This document shows, piece by piece, positions 1 to 12,472 of a stretch of DNA of 64,000 bases (positions are counted from its first letter, which is position 1; each line of letters starts with the position of its first letter). The notes under the pieces are model-generated. The model was given only the letters and a program-made list of their open reading frames with translations, was not told the DNA's origin and made no database searches. The DNA is from Scortum barcoo (taxonomy: Eukaryota > Chordata > Actinopteri > Centrarchiformes > Terapontidae). The stretch spans positions 23,922,501-23,986,500 of the forward strand of contig CM041553.1 of assembly GCA_023238725.1 (NCBI GenBank), written 5' to 3'. The position numbers were made by a program, and so were the translations under genes.

Positions 1-1693
1 TTCTTATGTTTCTTGATTGTGGTTTCTGTTGCCCACATCAGAGTGAATGTGATGCCTTATACTTTGGGTTGAATATAAGGCAGCATCGTGGTTTTTATTT
101 GGTCTAGAGTTAAGAAACACTTGATTTTCTCAAAAAAAAAAGACTTGCTGTTGTCAATGCTGAATACTCTTTTTGTGTGTTTTTTTCTTTTTTTTTTTTC
201 TCCAATAAGGCCCTAAAAGAAGCCAAAGCCTTTCTTCTTCTTGTCCTTGCTCACTTAAGTTCTCTATTTAGTTTGCACTCTTCCTTAAAATACTTATTTT
301 TCCCTTCTCTATCCGTCATTTATTGCATGATGTCTGTTGTACAAATGTAGAAATGTAACAGGATGAATGAAACAAGTGACAAATCTGATGACTTCCACAA
401 TAAAGTTAAAGAAATAATCAGTGTAGGCTGGAGCCATAACCAATTGACACAAAGGTGAAGTGATTGCACATCTCATTATCTGGCTGTAAAAAAATGGATT
501 TAGTATTAAATTACTCTGTAAGAAGAATCCATGAAAGCAGAGTGAATCAACTAAGCTATTATTTAATGAAAATACAAGATGAACCAGATTATGTCTTTTG
601 AAGTGAAGATGAACACAAAACTTCCACTGTTGAAAATCCATTAATCCTGAAACTCCTCTCAGCAGCTCGTAGTCAGCTCTGACTGTAAGTTAGGTCCGGT
701 GTTGGTGCTTTTCTAGCACATTTTTACTAAAGAACAACATCGAAAGAGGAAGTCATTTTATCTGCGTCTCTCAAACTCTATGCGCTGCGTTTAGCCTCGG
801 TTTAGCATTGTGCAGTCAGCTAGCAAATGTCATTAGTTCAGTTATCCTCTCCTCTCACCCATTAGAGATTTGTGTCTGTTCACACAAAATGAACAGCTGA
901 GCTCACCTCAGCCTGTTGTGTGTGAGGAAGCACACTAATTAGTTTATCAAGTAGGATTTGCTTCTTTTATTTTTTTCATCGGCTACACCGCTCTCCAGTG
1001 TCGTGTCTGTGCAATCCTTTTTTAAAAAAACATGTTTTATTACGTTTTTTTGAAAGTTATTTGGCTCTGCATTACACTCGACGACTGAACGTTTACCAAG
1101 TTGGACTTTAAAAATTGTCCACATGGGAACAAATGTAGCGCAGCACTAAATCTTCCTCTCTTAATCCTCTCCCATTCACTTATTTTTTTTCCCTCTGGTC
1201 TTTAATTTATTAGTATTTTCATTACTCCATCTGTTTTATAAGCCTTCTCATGATACTTCTCAAATAAAGATCTGAGTCTCTTGCGCGCACACTGACACAG
1301 GACATTCCTTAGACGTCTCCATATCTCTCCGCCATGTCATGGGACTCTGCTCCTCGCCACCTTCCTCCCTCCCTGCAATGCTTTAATTACTTTATCCCTC
1401 GTTTCTCTCATCCGTTTCTCCTTCACTCCATTGCCCCGAGCTGCTCCTCATTCCTTTTAATTAATCCACACAGATTTAGACACCTTCACCCTGCTGTGAA
1501 TGCACACACACACATACACACACAACTGACACACACACTTGACAATCCCCTATAGACAATAACAACTTTAAATGATCTTGCTTCACTTTGAAAGTTTTTT
1601 TTTTTTTCCTCCTGAGATGGATGTAGTGGAAAACCAAGGTCGTATAGTTTTAATATTGTCTTTTGATGTCCATGTGTTTGTGTTTGTGCGCAG
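1..1693 (+). other. mad1l1: Last intron of mad1l1 (3' part)
   Basis: This stretch precedes the mad1l1 terminal exon and ends in an acceptor (TTTGTGCGCAG, AG at 1692-1693) behind a T/G-rich tract, so I read it as the 3' part of the last mad1l1 intron. I found no other MAD1 exon here; the preceding one must lie left of the window. It holds poly-T runs near 180-200, CA-rich sequence at 1502-1534 and AT-rich unique sequence. Open frames in it are short and resemble nothing I recognise. Confidence 0.8.
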
Positions 1694-1843
1694 GGCTCCA
1701 ACGGCAGCATGCAGCTCATGGAGACCGAGTTCTCCAAAACTCTGGGAGAGATGGTCGCCCTCCATCTGCACCACCAGAAGAGCATCCCGGCCTTCCTCTC
1801 CGCTGTGACGCTCGACCTCTTCAGCCGACAGACCACGATCTGA
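1694..1843 (+). CDS. mad1l1: mad1l1 terminal coding exon (MAD1 C-terminus), partial gene
   Basis: Forty-nine codons plus a TGA stop (1841-1843), entered in phase 0 after the AG at 1692-1693. The peptide begins GSNGSMQLMETEF, continues with LGEMVALHLHHQKSIPAF and ends TLDLFSRQTTI. It matches my recollection of the MAD1 C-terminus, which ends LFSRQTVA in human. MAD1 is a coiled-coil dimer that recruits MAD2 to unattached kinetochores for the spindle assembly checkpoint; this exon closes its globular C-terminal domain, which contributes to kinetochore and BUB1 interaction. The exon's first ATG is at 1709, so it is easily missed by start-to-stop ORF searches. The longer open frames over the same bases in other frames are shadows. 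All upstream exons lie outside the window. Confidence 0.93.
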   Translation, partial: GSNGSMQLMETEFSKTLGEMVALHLHHQKSIPAFLSAVTLDLFSRQTTI

Positions 1844-3738
1844 AGTAACCTGACACCCTCTCAGACACGGGGCCGTTAGAAGCAAAAAAAGCAAAGTTAA
1901 AGTTGGCGTTAGTTTTGTTTTTAATTTCCTGTTTTTTCTCACTTTCTTCCTTGCTGTCTTTTTTTTTTTTTTTCTGACTCATAAAGTATTCACAGAGTGT
2001 TCAAAAAGCGCCGGTATCTCTCAGTAGCTTTGACACACAAACAGTGCAGCCTTGTTTGATGGAGGAATACTTCCAACTTGCATTCAGACATATAAGAAAG
2101 CAACTTGATAACCCTGTTTGTACGTTGAATATTTCATCAATGAAGCTTTGACAAATACATTTTTTCTTAACAGAACAAAGTTGTCATGAGAACAACAACA
2201 AAAAAAAAAGCCACTGATAATTAAATTTTGAGCGTGTTTTTTTTGTTACAGCAGGACTTTGAAATACAAGTTTTCACCAAGGTTATTGTACCCTGTGTGA
2301 AGGTTTGTGCGGTCTTCTTGATCTGCAAAAGACCATGTTTCCACTGAGTCTTTGCTGACTTATTTTATTCTGCTTTTTAATGTCTTAAGGTCACAGATGT
2401 TTTGTGGTTGCAGTTAGTCCAAGCTAATACAAAGATAATGTAAATGAAATCCATTTCAACACAAGATCTGTGGATTCCATAATTTTTTTTTATCAGTATC
2501 AAAATTCTTCTTCTTATCTTAATTATTGTAGTATTTTTAATTAGTGATTATGTGGCGTAATTGAAGATAAACTTTCCTGCGCTCGTCTCTTTTCGATCCT
2601 CTCCATCAGAAGAGGCTCGGAGGGAGGAAGTGCATACAGAAATAAGACATTCAGAATTCAGTCTACTGTTTGACCGTGAGAAAAGAATCAATATTTGATC
2701 TGTAATAACCTCGCCAAATTTAAAGTTCATAGTGTGTAAGACCAACAGGCATGGCTGTGTAATCAAACAGGGGTAGTTTTTGAGTGTTTGCACCGTAGCA
2801 TGCCTTATTGCCCTCTGTAAACTCTATATCAGTGTTTTCTGAACAAATAATTTTGGATATTACAGATAGAAAACCCTTGGGAGTAAGGCTCTTACATATC
2901 ACTACATATCAGTCAAGTGAGGCAGTCGAGTGGATGAGTTCATGTGAACAAATAATGTGAAATTTCTCGTAGTTTAGTTTTTTTTTTAGTGTCAGTTTTA
3001 CCACAATACACCTTTTAATTTAGTTCTTTTTTTTTTTTTATCACCGTATACCTATTTGTTGTTTCCTCTCTTCACCTGCTTCATACAGATGAACATAAAG
3101 GATCAGACTAAGAAACACACATACATACATACAGATCACCGGAGATGCTTTAAAGTTTGAAACATCAACATTGGCCAACTCTCTGAAACTCCACACTTTT
3201 GCTTATTGTCGTTACCTTTATAACCCAGAAAGGAGATGAACTTGAATTTCGTCCCAAACTATGAATTCTTCCTGTTATGAATTTAGTTAATGATCGTGCA
3301 CGTGTGTCGGCACGAGTGCAAACACGCGATAAGGCGAGAGAGATGTCGAGGCAGCAATAAAGAGAAATGGCAGAATTACACACGAGGTGAAGAGGAAGCA
3401 AGGGAGCAATCCAATAAAGCCGAGAAACAAAAGGAAGTGAACTGAGAATAAAGCTACTTATCACAGCAACAATATACGAACTCCAGCTGGTGCAGCCATA
3501 TGTCTCATGAGAAAACATATTCTCCTGTACAGAACATGCCACATACTGTCCTTGTTTTTCCCCTCCTCTTTTTTTTCCACACAGTCATTCATTTTCCAAA
3601 CACAGCGTATCTTCTGCACGCCCCGCAGCTCTCACCTAGAGGTCATATTTTAGAGGGTTTCATAAAAGCTGTGCAATACATACAGCACTCGAGCATACAT
3701 CATTCTTCTCCAGGAGCATGTGATGGACTGTGGCTTCA
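1844..3738. other. Downstream of mad1l1: 3' UTR and intergenic
   Basis: The first few hundred bases should be mad1l1 3' UTR. The rest is AT-rich unique sequence with poly-T runs near 1960 and 3030 and a short CATA microsatellite around 3118-3133. No gene, RNA gene or recognised repeat. Confidence 0.5.
2220..2225 (+). terminator. mad1l1: Candidate mad1l1 polyadenylation signal ATTAAA
   Basis: ATTAAA lies 377 bases after the mad1l1 stop and is followed within about 15-25 bases by a G/U-rich stretch (GCGTGTTTTTTTTGTT). It is the first plausible signal downstream; the first AATAAA I noticed is about 1.5 kb from the stop, near 3355. The hexamer and U-rich element are visible; their use is inferred. 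Confidence 0.3.
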
Positions 3739-3879
3739 TCACTGTTGTCCGCATCTGATAAAAATTACTGTACCTTCTTGTTTTAAATCTGAAATAAAAA
3801 TGGAATCAATAAAGCATGTGTGCGACTGTTCAAAATCTGACTTGACTGCAAAGAATATATATATTTTTTTTTTTCCAGC

Positions 3880-4975
3880 AGCATGTGAGGTATGAAACTC
3901 ACCTGCTGCACCTCCGACCGCATCCAGAGGCTGTGAGAAACCAGAAGATTCGCTGACAATTCTCACCACATTGCTGTGGCGTGCCCCTGCGGCCCTGGCT
4001 GCTGTGTTAGCTGTCACAGCGCTGGTAGGTTGTCCAATGGCTGATAGTCGGAGGTGAGCGGACAGGCTAAGTGTCATTCACAGGCCTCTGTGGTGCAGAG
4101 TCTTTGTGAAAGGGCTGCTTCAGTGGGGACTCCTGGAGAGGTAACTGGCAGGTAATGTGGCCAGGATTGTGCCCATGGAGGCTCGTTCATACTGGCATTA
4201 TCACAGTGTAAAATAACTGCCCTTCATTCATTTGAATGAGGCCACTCCGCTTCATACAGTTTTGTACAGGTGTGCACGCAGAGAAAAAAGTTGAAACTGT
4301 CTCAGTGTTTGGTGCAGTGTCATCTGGTCATGCAGGTTTACATTCCTGCTTGATGCTTTGTAATGTGAATGTGAAACTATATTTCTGCTGTTTATCCAGT
4401 CATAAAATGATTTGCCACTTCAAGAAGAAGTCAAATGTGTTTTAGCATCTTATGAATCCTTAAACTCATGGCTCTTTTACTCCATCTGGACTTCTTGTAG
4501 TATATTTATCTATCTATATATTTTTAACGCAGGGTCGTTTTCTGTATACTCAGTCAAGTGTGATTCAAAGGTCTCTGTACCAGAGGCCTCCTGGGAGCAG
4601 AGCTTGTAGGCAAATGTATGGCTGGACCTGTACCCGTTGGCATGCTTGGCCTCAAGCTGAAGAAGTAACATGAGTCAATCACCCACAAAGCTGTAAAGGT
4701 GTACAGGTACAGTGTGTTGCCATCTGGACGGCAGGCACATTTGTGTGCTGACTGCATAGTGACAAAAAAAACGGCTGTTGGGATGTAGATTGGCACCTCT
4801 TTGTCACCGCTGTAGAAAGAGCCAGAGCTTGTGGAAGACTAGATTTAGATAACGCTACCTGTTTTGGAGCCAAATACTGAGGCTGGACTACTTTTGGGTA
4901 CTCGACCTCGACAGATAATGTTGGATGGCGGAGGGGACGATTTGAGGCTGAACCTCTCCAGTGACCCTCTATGAA
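3880..4975 (-). other. Unrecognised protein-like stretch, possibly degenerate coding sequence
   Basis: Two blocks have fairly balanced base composition and long open minus-strand frames. In 4077-3890 a frame reads ARHSNVVRIVSESSGFSQPL and runs into CAG followed by GTGAGT, a good donor. In 4972-4860 a frame reads RGSLERFSLKSSPPPSN and ends at CAG followed by GTAGCG. A third open stretch, in shifted frames, fills 4830-4554. I recognise no family, the frames do not join cleanly, and other frames are nearly as open, so this may be a decayed gene copy or chance. I do not call a gene. Confidence 0.15.
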
Positions 4976-5005
4976 GAAAACACAGCAGCAATTCTTCCTT
5001 TTCAT

Positions 5006-7465
5006 TTTTTAAAAATTCTTAACCAGATCATCAGGACTCCTCTGGTGCGTTGTTGTGCTCACAGAGTGGCTAGCAGCCACAGCAAAGAAGAGGCTGTGTT
5101 TAAACCGTCATTCATTTTTTAAAATTTTTGCTTGTAGTCAATTTAACTCGCGGTTAACTCCATTTCACCACTGAGAATTAAGTGGTGCACAAGTAATGAA
5201 ATAAAAGGGAGAGGAAGCGGGTCTTTCCTGAACATGATGAAGATAAATGTCAGCTCTGTGATGGGCAGGGTGTAAAATTTACAATCCTGCAATGTGAATA
5301 GATATCAGCAGAAGAAGAAGATCCGCTTGCTATGCCTCTGTGGCTTTAATGCTCTTTTCTGCCTACAAAGAAAGAATAGTCAGGCCTTTTCTATTCAGCT
5401 TTCATCCACGTTATTTCCACATCAGTCCTTCACTACCTGTTATATCCGAGTTTTCTTCCTGCCCCTCGTCCTCCCTGCTCTCTCGCTTCTTTCTACTCTT
5501 TTATTCATTCCTTTATCTTTATTTCATCAGCCCATCATCTCGCAGTCGAAAACAATTAGTACACCCCCTGATATCTCATTAACTATAAATGAGGCAGTGG
5601 AGCGAAGTTGAAAATGCCAAAACTGAGCTTTATAACTGCGCTGCATACTTCAGATTTTTTTTTTTTTTTTTCACGCTAATCCTCATCAAGCAGTAAACAA
5701 TCAATTTTGAAAGGCACGTTTTTAAAAATATGCAGCGGAAATTGTTTCAGGGCGGCGCTAGATCTTTAAAAGCAGTTCTCACGCATGTATAATTCATTTA
5801 AAAAGTATAAAAATGGCATTTCAGCTTCATCTTTCAGCTTTTCAGCTTTTTTTTTTTTATTATTACTACAGAGAAATGTTGATAAGCGAGACCTGCTGGG
5901 AGGAGACATCCCCGCCACAGAGGAGAGTCTCAGCTGGAGACCAGAGAGGCTTATGGGACACAAAGAGAAGGAGAGAGAGGACCTGTCATTTCCTCCTCTA
6001 ATCTCTCCCTCGCTCTCCTCCCTCCTGTCTATACCTTCCTCGCCAAACTATCCATCTGCCTGTTTTCCACTAACACAAGATGCACAGTATCTGATTTTCT
6101 CTTGTCTTTCTCCCACCTCTTCTCCACTCCTTCGCTCTCTCTCTATCTCTCCCTAAAATCCCAATGGAGAGAGACTGAGCAGCTGTCATGCTTTAGTTTA
6201 GATCTGAGTTGCTTTTGCTTGGGTTTCCCTTAGAGAAGCAGCAGCGTGTTACTGTACTTGCTGAGAAAAGTGTGTGTGAGAGAGAGAGGGAGTGTGTGAT
6301 AATGCATTTATGTGTATATAAAGTAATGTTTGATGGGACAGCAGTCAAAGTGCTATATGACCTTTTTGCATCTGAATTCACTCCAGCATTTACTTAAAAA
6401 TTGATTTCGGGATTGTAGCCGATGCTCATCCATTAAAGCGTTGTTTCTTTTTGTCGGCGTGCCTGCAGCAAAGTTATCAGCGCTGGCCCCATAAACGGGA
6501 AAGTCTGCACCTGACCGAGCGAGTGGTGAAGTTACAGCGCTGGTCAGTCGAGTGTTGGAGCATCCTAGCTGGCCTTTGCTCTTTCAAAAATGAATATGAC
6601 CGTCCAGAATCACGTACCCAGAAAGCTGTTGAGCTTTGTTTATGCTCGTGCGAGACGCTGTGCGTGGCTCGGGCCTTTGCAGTATTCTCTGAAATGCCAG
6701 GGGACGTGCAAACAAAGCGCACTGTGGAGAAGCATGAAGTTAAACCTGGCTGCACAGTCCTCAGTGCAAAGGTCATGGACATGGACTTTATCACATTTAT
6801 ATATTCTCTGCAAAGAAAGAAATATACTCTAATGAAACCAAGGTTGAATAGCTTGTAAACAGTTTGATTTTGCAGGCAAAATCTGATTCACTCATGTAGA
6901 TTTTTGAGGTCTCTTCCTATTTCAAGCATTTGAATCAAATTGAAATCAAACAGATCTTTCTAAGATCCTTGAGACAAATTAAGAAGTAAAATGTTTGTAT
7001 TTCACCATGTAAGTTATAAACAAACAAAAAAAAACACTTTCTAACTCATTCATCTTGAAATTATAAACCCTTTGTGTACACTGGGTGCCAAGTCTAAAAA
7101 ATTGGGAGGTGCACAACTATGCACCACCATGACTTGTTGCATCTGTGCAAAGGCTGCACAAATTAATTGCTGAGATATAGAAATACATGCAAATTCCTCA
7201 AAAGAAATACCCGCAAGGCAGGAAACATAAGCAGTCAGATGATCGTAAAGGTTGATCAACAGCTTTCCGTTTTAACCCCAATCTACTGTTCAGCCTGTGT
7301 TGCCGTGGACTTGCGTGCAGTTTCTTTGAGTAATGAGGGATTAATACCATTAGTACCAACAGTTGTATTCATATAGTTTTTTTTTTTTTTTTTTTTTTTT
7401 TATAAATTTAAACAAATCTCCTGGTTAACCAAACTTAAAAACTGAGCGGTAGAATTATTGTCCAA
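5006..7465. other. Intergenic, no recognised gene
   Basis: Unique AT-rich sequence with pyrimidine-rich tracts (5400-5530, 5990-6150), poly-T runs at 5646-5671 and 5846-5859, and a short GA tract near 6285. A 135-codon plus-strand frame at 6451-6858 resembles nothing I know. A 22-base poly-T lies at 7379-7400. Confidence 0.5.
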
Positions 7466-7645
7466 GCATCATCTAAGATGAGGAGCAAGCTGCAGAGGTC
7501 TGGTAAGCTTCTCTCTAACTCCACAGCCCCGTTTCTACTCATTTTCAAACTTGTAACCCGAGAGACACTGCCTCAAGTTCACTTTAGGAGTTATCAGGTT
7601 TCACTTTGCTCCCTCTGGAGCTACGAAAGCCTTTTTCACATATAC
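7466..7645 (+). repeat. Diverged dispersed repeat, copy 1 (pairs with 21405-21545)
   Basis: Shares an ordered series of blocks with 21405-21545 in elfn1 intron 3: CATCTAAGATGA against CATCTGTGATGA, CAGAGGTCT in both, TCTAACTCCA in both, AACTTGTA in both, and CTACGAAAGCCTTTTTC against CCACGAAAGTCTTTCTA. The same order at two sites indicates one interspersed family. Its class is unknown to me. Confidence 0.6.
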
Positions 7646-10090
7646 TCCCTCTTTAAGCAGACTTATCCTTTAAATTCAGATGTTATAGCACTCTACCTCA
7701 ACTCTTTCGGAGTTGAGCCTCTAAAAATGAAGTCATGTCTACTTTTACAGATTTATCATGGGAATAACAGGCTTAACTCATTTACTGACTACATGTTTTG
7801 TTTTTGCTGTCCATTTAAAATAGCTTTCAAGATTGATTTCCCACCTCCCAGCCATCCACTGTGAGCCTGCAGAGACATAAAACCTGAGATTGCTAATCCA
7901 TTACCTCGAAACCTTTTTGTTTATGTTATTGTCATTTGGTAATATGGCTATTCTTTGAGGCAGTAAGTTCAACAGAGTTTTTAAAAGCCGTCCGCGCTCC
8001 CTTCCCTGTGACAGTAACATAACTTCGACAAAACCTAAAGGTTGTGATGAATCACCAATCTCGCCCACATCTCAAATGTCTGCAAGTTGAGTTTCATACT
8101 TTGCCGGCATTAACTGATATCGCAGGGTCCCTGGAAGGCGGGAAATCAATCTTAAAACTTGAGGTATTTGGAAAATGTTCAGCAGCAGTGTAATGTAGAT
8201 GGTTTTAAGTTCACTCAGAGGATTAGCATTGGAAAACCTCAACACGGCCTTGTACATGTACTGAGAGGGCAGAAAGCAACACAGACTGCTCTCGCTTTTA
8301 TTGGATTATTACTTCATGAAATATGCTTCAATTTAAAAACATAATCTACATTTAGTGAATCTAAACAGCGCAAGTTTAGCTTAATATTGAGATGGTTGTT
8401 GACAGGCAAAAGCTCTGTTCTGTCCTGGAAAAGTGCACTTTTAAAGTTATAATTGAAATGTGGCCTCGTTTGAAATTTTGGGGTATTTTCAGCCATTACC
8501 AGAGGCCACCCACCTCATGAATATCCTCTGGCATAACAATTGGCCAAGGCTAATGATGCAATAATGCACTCAGAATTGGTGCCAGACCAAGAGAAAAAAT
8601 TTGGAGGGAGTTGTAACTGGGCAAAGTTTACACCTCGGATGATGGACTTCCACGGAGCAGCTTCATTAACTCATCTCTCTCTCTCTCTCTCCCTCTCTCC
8701 ATCATTCATTATAACATTTTTGGGAGCAGTTGCAGCGCGCAACGTTTGGCAAGTGTAATTCTCAACAGCCGCTGCCTCTAATCCTCGCTGCCATACAGTA
8801 TATATGGCGAGAGGAAGAGAGCCAGTGGAAATGTGCAGGCAGGCAGATCTCCAGGCAGACTCCAACATGGCTGCCAGAGCGGGAGAGTGACAGTTTGGCT
8901 AATTAGAGCACTTTTAATTTGCACCGCCTTGATCTCTCGTCTTAGCCTCCTTCAATCTGGGAGCGGGTGTGCGTGCGCGGGAATGCGTGCTGGCGTGCAG
9001 TGTTTGTGTATTTTGAACCCATTCGGTGTCACCTTGTGCAGCAATTTAGAAAGGTGAGATACTTTGAGGAAGGCTAAACGGCGTCAGTGTCTGCCGTTTA
9101 GACCTCCTCCCCAAACTTTCTCCCACCTCCGCTCCGTCTCCCTCCGCTAATTCGTCTGTCTTTCTAAGCGTAATTTCCTTCATGGCTCACATCCCGTGCT
9201 TTGTTTTTCTGCATCTGGCTCCTGATATCTCCACACACACACACTCCCCTCACACTCTCTTAATGAAAGCAGCAGACTTTCAGGGTCAACAATCCCCAGT
9301 AACCCAGTGCTAGTTTAGCCATTGTCCTTGTTTTGAAAGAAATGCAATTAGTCTTGTTTTTTAAAAAAAAGTGTTACTGTTTCGCTCCCAGATTTTATCT
9401 CCCGGATTGTGTTATTCAAACAGAGGAAGGTTGGATACGAGAGAAGACAAGCAGTGTAACTGCTGACCTAATAACTCATAAGTCGTGTTGTTCGCCTCTC
9501 AGGCTGCCTCGACCTTTCCACGGTGTTCTCTCACACTGTACATTATTAATGCCGCTTGGCCCACCGTTTGTGTGTGTCTGCACGCGTTGCTGCGAGACGT
9601 AGGGCCCTCCTTTTTTTTTTTTTTTTTTTTTCCACAGCGTTGATTCTAATGTGTATTAATACAGCAGTGCAGCGAATGTTTCCCATTATCACTCTTAACA
9701 TCGCGCTCTATTGGGCCTCCGCCTTCCACAGGCTGGCGCACATTAGACCGCGATCTTTGATAGAGACGGCAAGTCTAATTCCCATTTTTAAAAGAAGGTT
9801 ATTTCACACAGATAACCCCCGGGGCTCGGAGAGAAATCAAAACTCTGAAAATGAGCAAAGAGCCCTGTCTTTCTGTCCTCTTTTATCTTCCCTTCCCTTA
9901 TTCTTAATTCTGCTTCTTTCTCTTTTTTTTTTTTTTTTTTTTCTGTCCTCATATCTCTTCCACCCTCCATCCCTGCTTGAGGTGTCACTGTAAATGCCAT
10001 GTGGAGAATAAAGAAGGGGAGAAGGGGCGGGGGGGGTTATTGTTTGTGCCTGGAGAGGTCTCTTTTTGCGCTCGGGCAGGCATCAGGGTG
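7646..10090. other. Intergenic, possibly regulatory
   Basis: No gene. Contains a CT microsatellite (8674-8700), poly-T runs at 9611-9631 and 9920-9942, and balanced-composition stretches at 8520-9060 and 9640-9780. The second includes ATCTTTGAT, a match to the TCF/LEF core. Conservation cannot be judged from one sequence. Confidence 0.4.
8674..8700. repeat. CT microsatellite
   Basis: About nine CT units followed by an imperfect CCCTCTCTCC extension. Confidence 0.9.
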
Positions 10091-10950
10091 GACAGCTATC
10101 GAGTGATGGGGAGGGTGGAGGGGATGAAGACGGGCAGCACACACACACATAAAAGACAGATATTTTGGTCGCGGCGTCCCCGGCTGTGAGGAGCCCGACA
10201 ACTACTTGTGTTCCAAACCTCGACGTCGGGGGGCAAGCTGGAGGCTCCTTCTCCGCTCTGCGTCAGACTGCTTTGAGAAGACCACATCTAGAAAGGGCAG
10301 CTCTCAACCACGGCGTTTCAAAACTAGACTTAATGCAGGTTCCCTTCCAGCAGTAATACCGGGAGTTGTTTGGTTGCCCTTTTCAGCTGCCCCACCGGGT
10401 ACGGGGCCCTGAAATCTTCCGTTCTGCCGGCCGGTAGTGCTCTTTAATAAGCCTCCTCACATCATGACGGCGTCAGGCACATTTCTGTAAATATCACGTG
10501 TAATTTTAAAAGTTCAATGACATATTCGGATCTTGAAAAGTTTTTTTTTAATGAAACTATCATAACGCATTTGCGTATAAGCGTGTTTCGCGCTCTCCAG
10601 GCATCCGTTAGCGTTCGCACACTGTCGCGAGCACTCGCCGCCGCGCAGGGTACTCCCGTCTGTCTCTGCGAGTTTGAGAGCGAGCGAGCGATTTGAGGAG
10701 TCACAAAAGGGAGGAAAATGAGGTTGGGGGAAGACGGCTGATGTAATCGCGGAGACATACCAAATTCACCTGCCCTGGGTTAAAATCGCGCGGGACAGAT
10801 AGGAGATGGAGGGATAATGAAAAGACCCCGTTAGGACATGTTCTCCTCGCGCCGTCTTGATGGAAGCCGCCCACTGTCGGGGCCCTTAAGCCACTTGTAC
10901 CACAGCAGTATAAAGATAAGGAGTAATGAACCTCTCCTGTGTTGTACTGA
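10090..10950. promoter_or_regulatory. CpG-rich block in the tail-to-tail intergenic region
   Basis: The densest part, about 10565-10700, carries roughly 19 CpG dinucleotides in about 140 bases, whereas surrounding DNA is CpG-poor. More CpGs lie at 10170-10260 and 10740-10880. The sequence to 10980 is non-repetitive and balanced in composition. This suggests an unmethylated regulatory element, or the promoter of an unannotated transcript. No coding exon is recognisable beside it. Confidence 0.35.
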
Positions 10951-10980
10951 AGTTGCCATTTTCCGTCAGACATTTTAGGA

Positions 10981-12339
10981 TGGAATAGGATTGTGCTCCT
11001 GTATATGAATTACACCGCTGGTATGACTCTAAAGGGTTATTTCACCTGGAAAGATAAGCCCTGGTGCAGACTGATTGTACTGTAGGTCTGAGTCATTGCC
11101 TGTGTTGTGAGACAAGTGGGTGGACAAAATCCCTACATCAAAATGTTATTATGAGATCTAAATTAGAGATGTAAGTTTTTTTTTGAAGCTTTTTTTTTTT
11201 TTAGCTGAAGAATTACACGCTCCTCTCCTGTTAGGTGACATTTCTAATTTAGATTTTCGAAAATGTTCATTAGATTTGATGACGGCTAGATGAAAAAAAA
11301 AAAATCAATACCGCTCTCGTGTCTGCGTGTTAAAGGCAGCCTGAGGAGTTTCTGACCACTATCGTCGCTATGAAGCAAGTGTTTTTACAGGTTTGGTTTG
11401 TATTTTACATGCGCATGAAGAAGCATATGTTCATTTGCAGTCGCTGTTCTTGGCCACCACCTTTTACAGGCCGGTTTCACGCCAACAAACGTAGAAATGT
11501 GCCCACAAAGGCAGCGAAGAAGAAGATTGCAAAGGAATGAAACATGGATGCAATCAAATCCCAAACTGCAAATGTTGTATGAGGAAGGAAATGCACTCAG
11601 CACATTTGTTAGACTCTCAAATGCCTCGTTCCCAGCATATTTAAAAATGCAGCAGAGGAGTGAGGCTGGCTGTAGGTTATGAAACCTCGTGGCTGTGTAA
11701 TGCAGAGGGTCAGGTCACATGGGCGAGCCTGAATGACCACTACAGAGACAGAGAGGTGGTAGTTAAAGCTAACCAGCCGTGAGACGCTACTGTCAGACTC
11801 TCCTGTGTGGGTATGTGTGTTGTAGCTGGACTGCAGCTCTACTGTGAGTGAAGGTAATGTTACTGTTTACCAGCCCTGAATGCTTCATTAAACTCTGAAC
11901 ATAGTACAGTTATATGTGTTGTGTTCACTTACACTGAAGAGGAGTAAATCCCATTCAGTTCGACACTGTCTGGGGAGGGGCAGCCGAATTTATCTTTAAC
12001 AGGTCAATTCCAACCAAAAAATGTGTACAGTGCAAAAAAAGATACACACTATTGGTTTTTGGTAGGAAAATAATGAATGTAAACTTTATTATTTTAAAGT
12101 TTATTTGTTTACAAGGTGCCTACAGGGCTATTTAATTATGGCCTTGTCAAGAGATGATTATTTTAGCAAAGCATAACCATCATTTAACTGTTTCCCTCTG
12201 CTTCAGGCCTGAGAAAACATCTGGTCTGATTGTCAGAAGTAAAAAAAAAAAAAAACTGCTTATCAGCATCTCTAAATGCTGTGGTTTTACGTAGAGCTCT
12301 AAGGTGCGACTGTTTCTACCACCGAGCAGTTTTTCGCCC
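10981..12339. other. Intergenic, no recognised gene
   Basis: AT-rich unique sequence apart from the repeat fragment at 11326-11400. Homopolymer runs near 11178, 11190, 11294 and 12240. Open frames are short and unconvincing. Confidence 0.5.
11326..11400 (+). repeat. Dispersed repeat fragment, copy 1 (pairs with 48274-48320)
   Basis: GTTAAAGGCAGCCTGAGGAG followed by TTTCTGACCACTATCG resembles the sequence at 48274-48320 over about 40 bases in the same orientation. I suspect a short interspersed family but cannot name it, and the similarity fades beyond that. Confidence 0.4.
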
Positions 12340-12472
12340 TGCAGTCTGGCAACCTCCCAGTGATAAGACCTGCTGTTTCCCCCTGCATCCAATCTTAATG
12401 CTAAGCTTAATGCTAATTGCCTCCAGGCTCTAGCTCCTCACTAAACTCATACGCGAAAGTGATCATCTCATA
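12340..12472 (+). repeat. Teleost dispersed repeat relic (GCTAAGCTAA type)
   Basis: The run GTTTCCCCCTGCATCCA, TTAATGCTAAGCTTAATGCT, CTCCAGGCTCTAGCTCC and GTGATCATCTCAT corresponds in order to an abundant short teleost repeat I recognise (mature form: GTTTCCCCCTG, TATGCTAAGCTAAGCTAA, GCTGTAGCTTC, TATCAATCTTCTCATCTAAC). It is diverged and has no coding capacity. Confidence 0.7.

Noticed and set aside
6451..6858. 135-codon plus-strand frame without low complexity
   Set aside because: No recognisable domain, no splice or promoter context and no family resemblance; chance is the simplest explanation.
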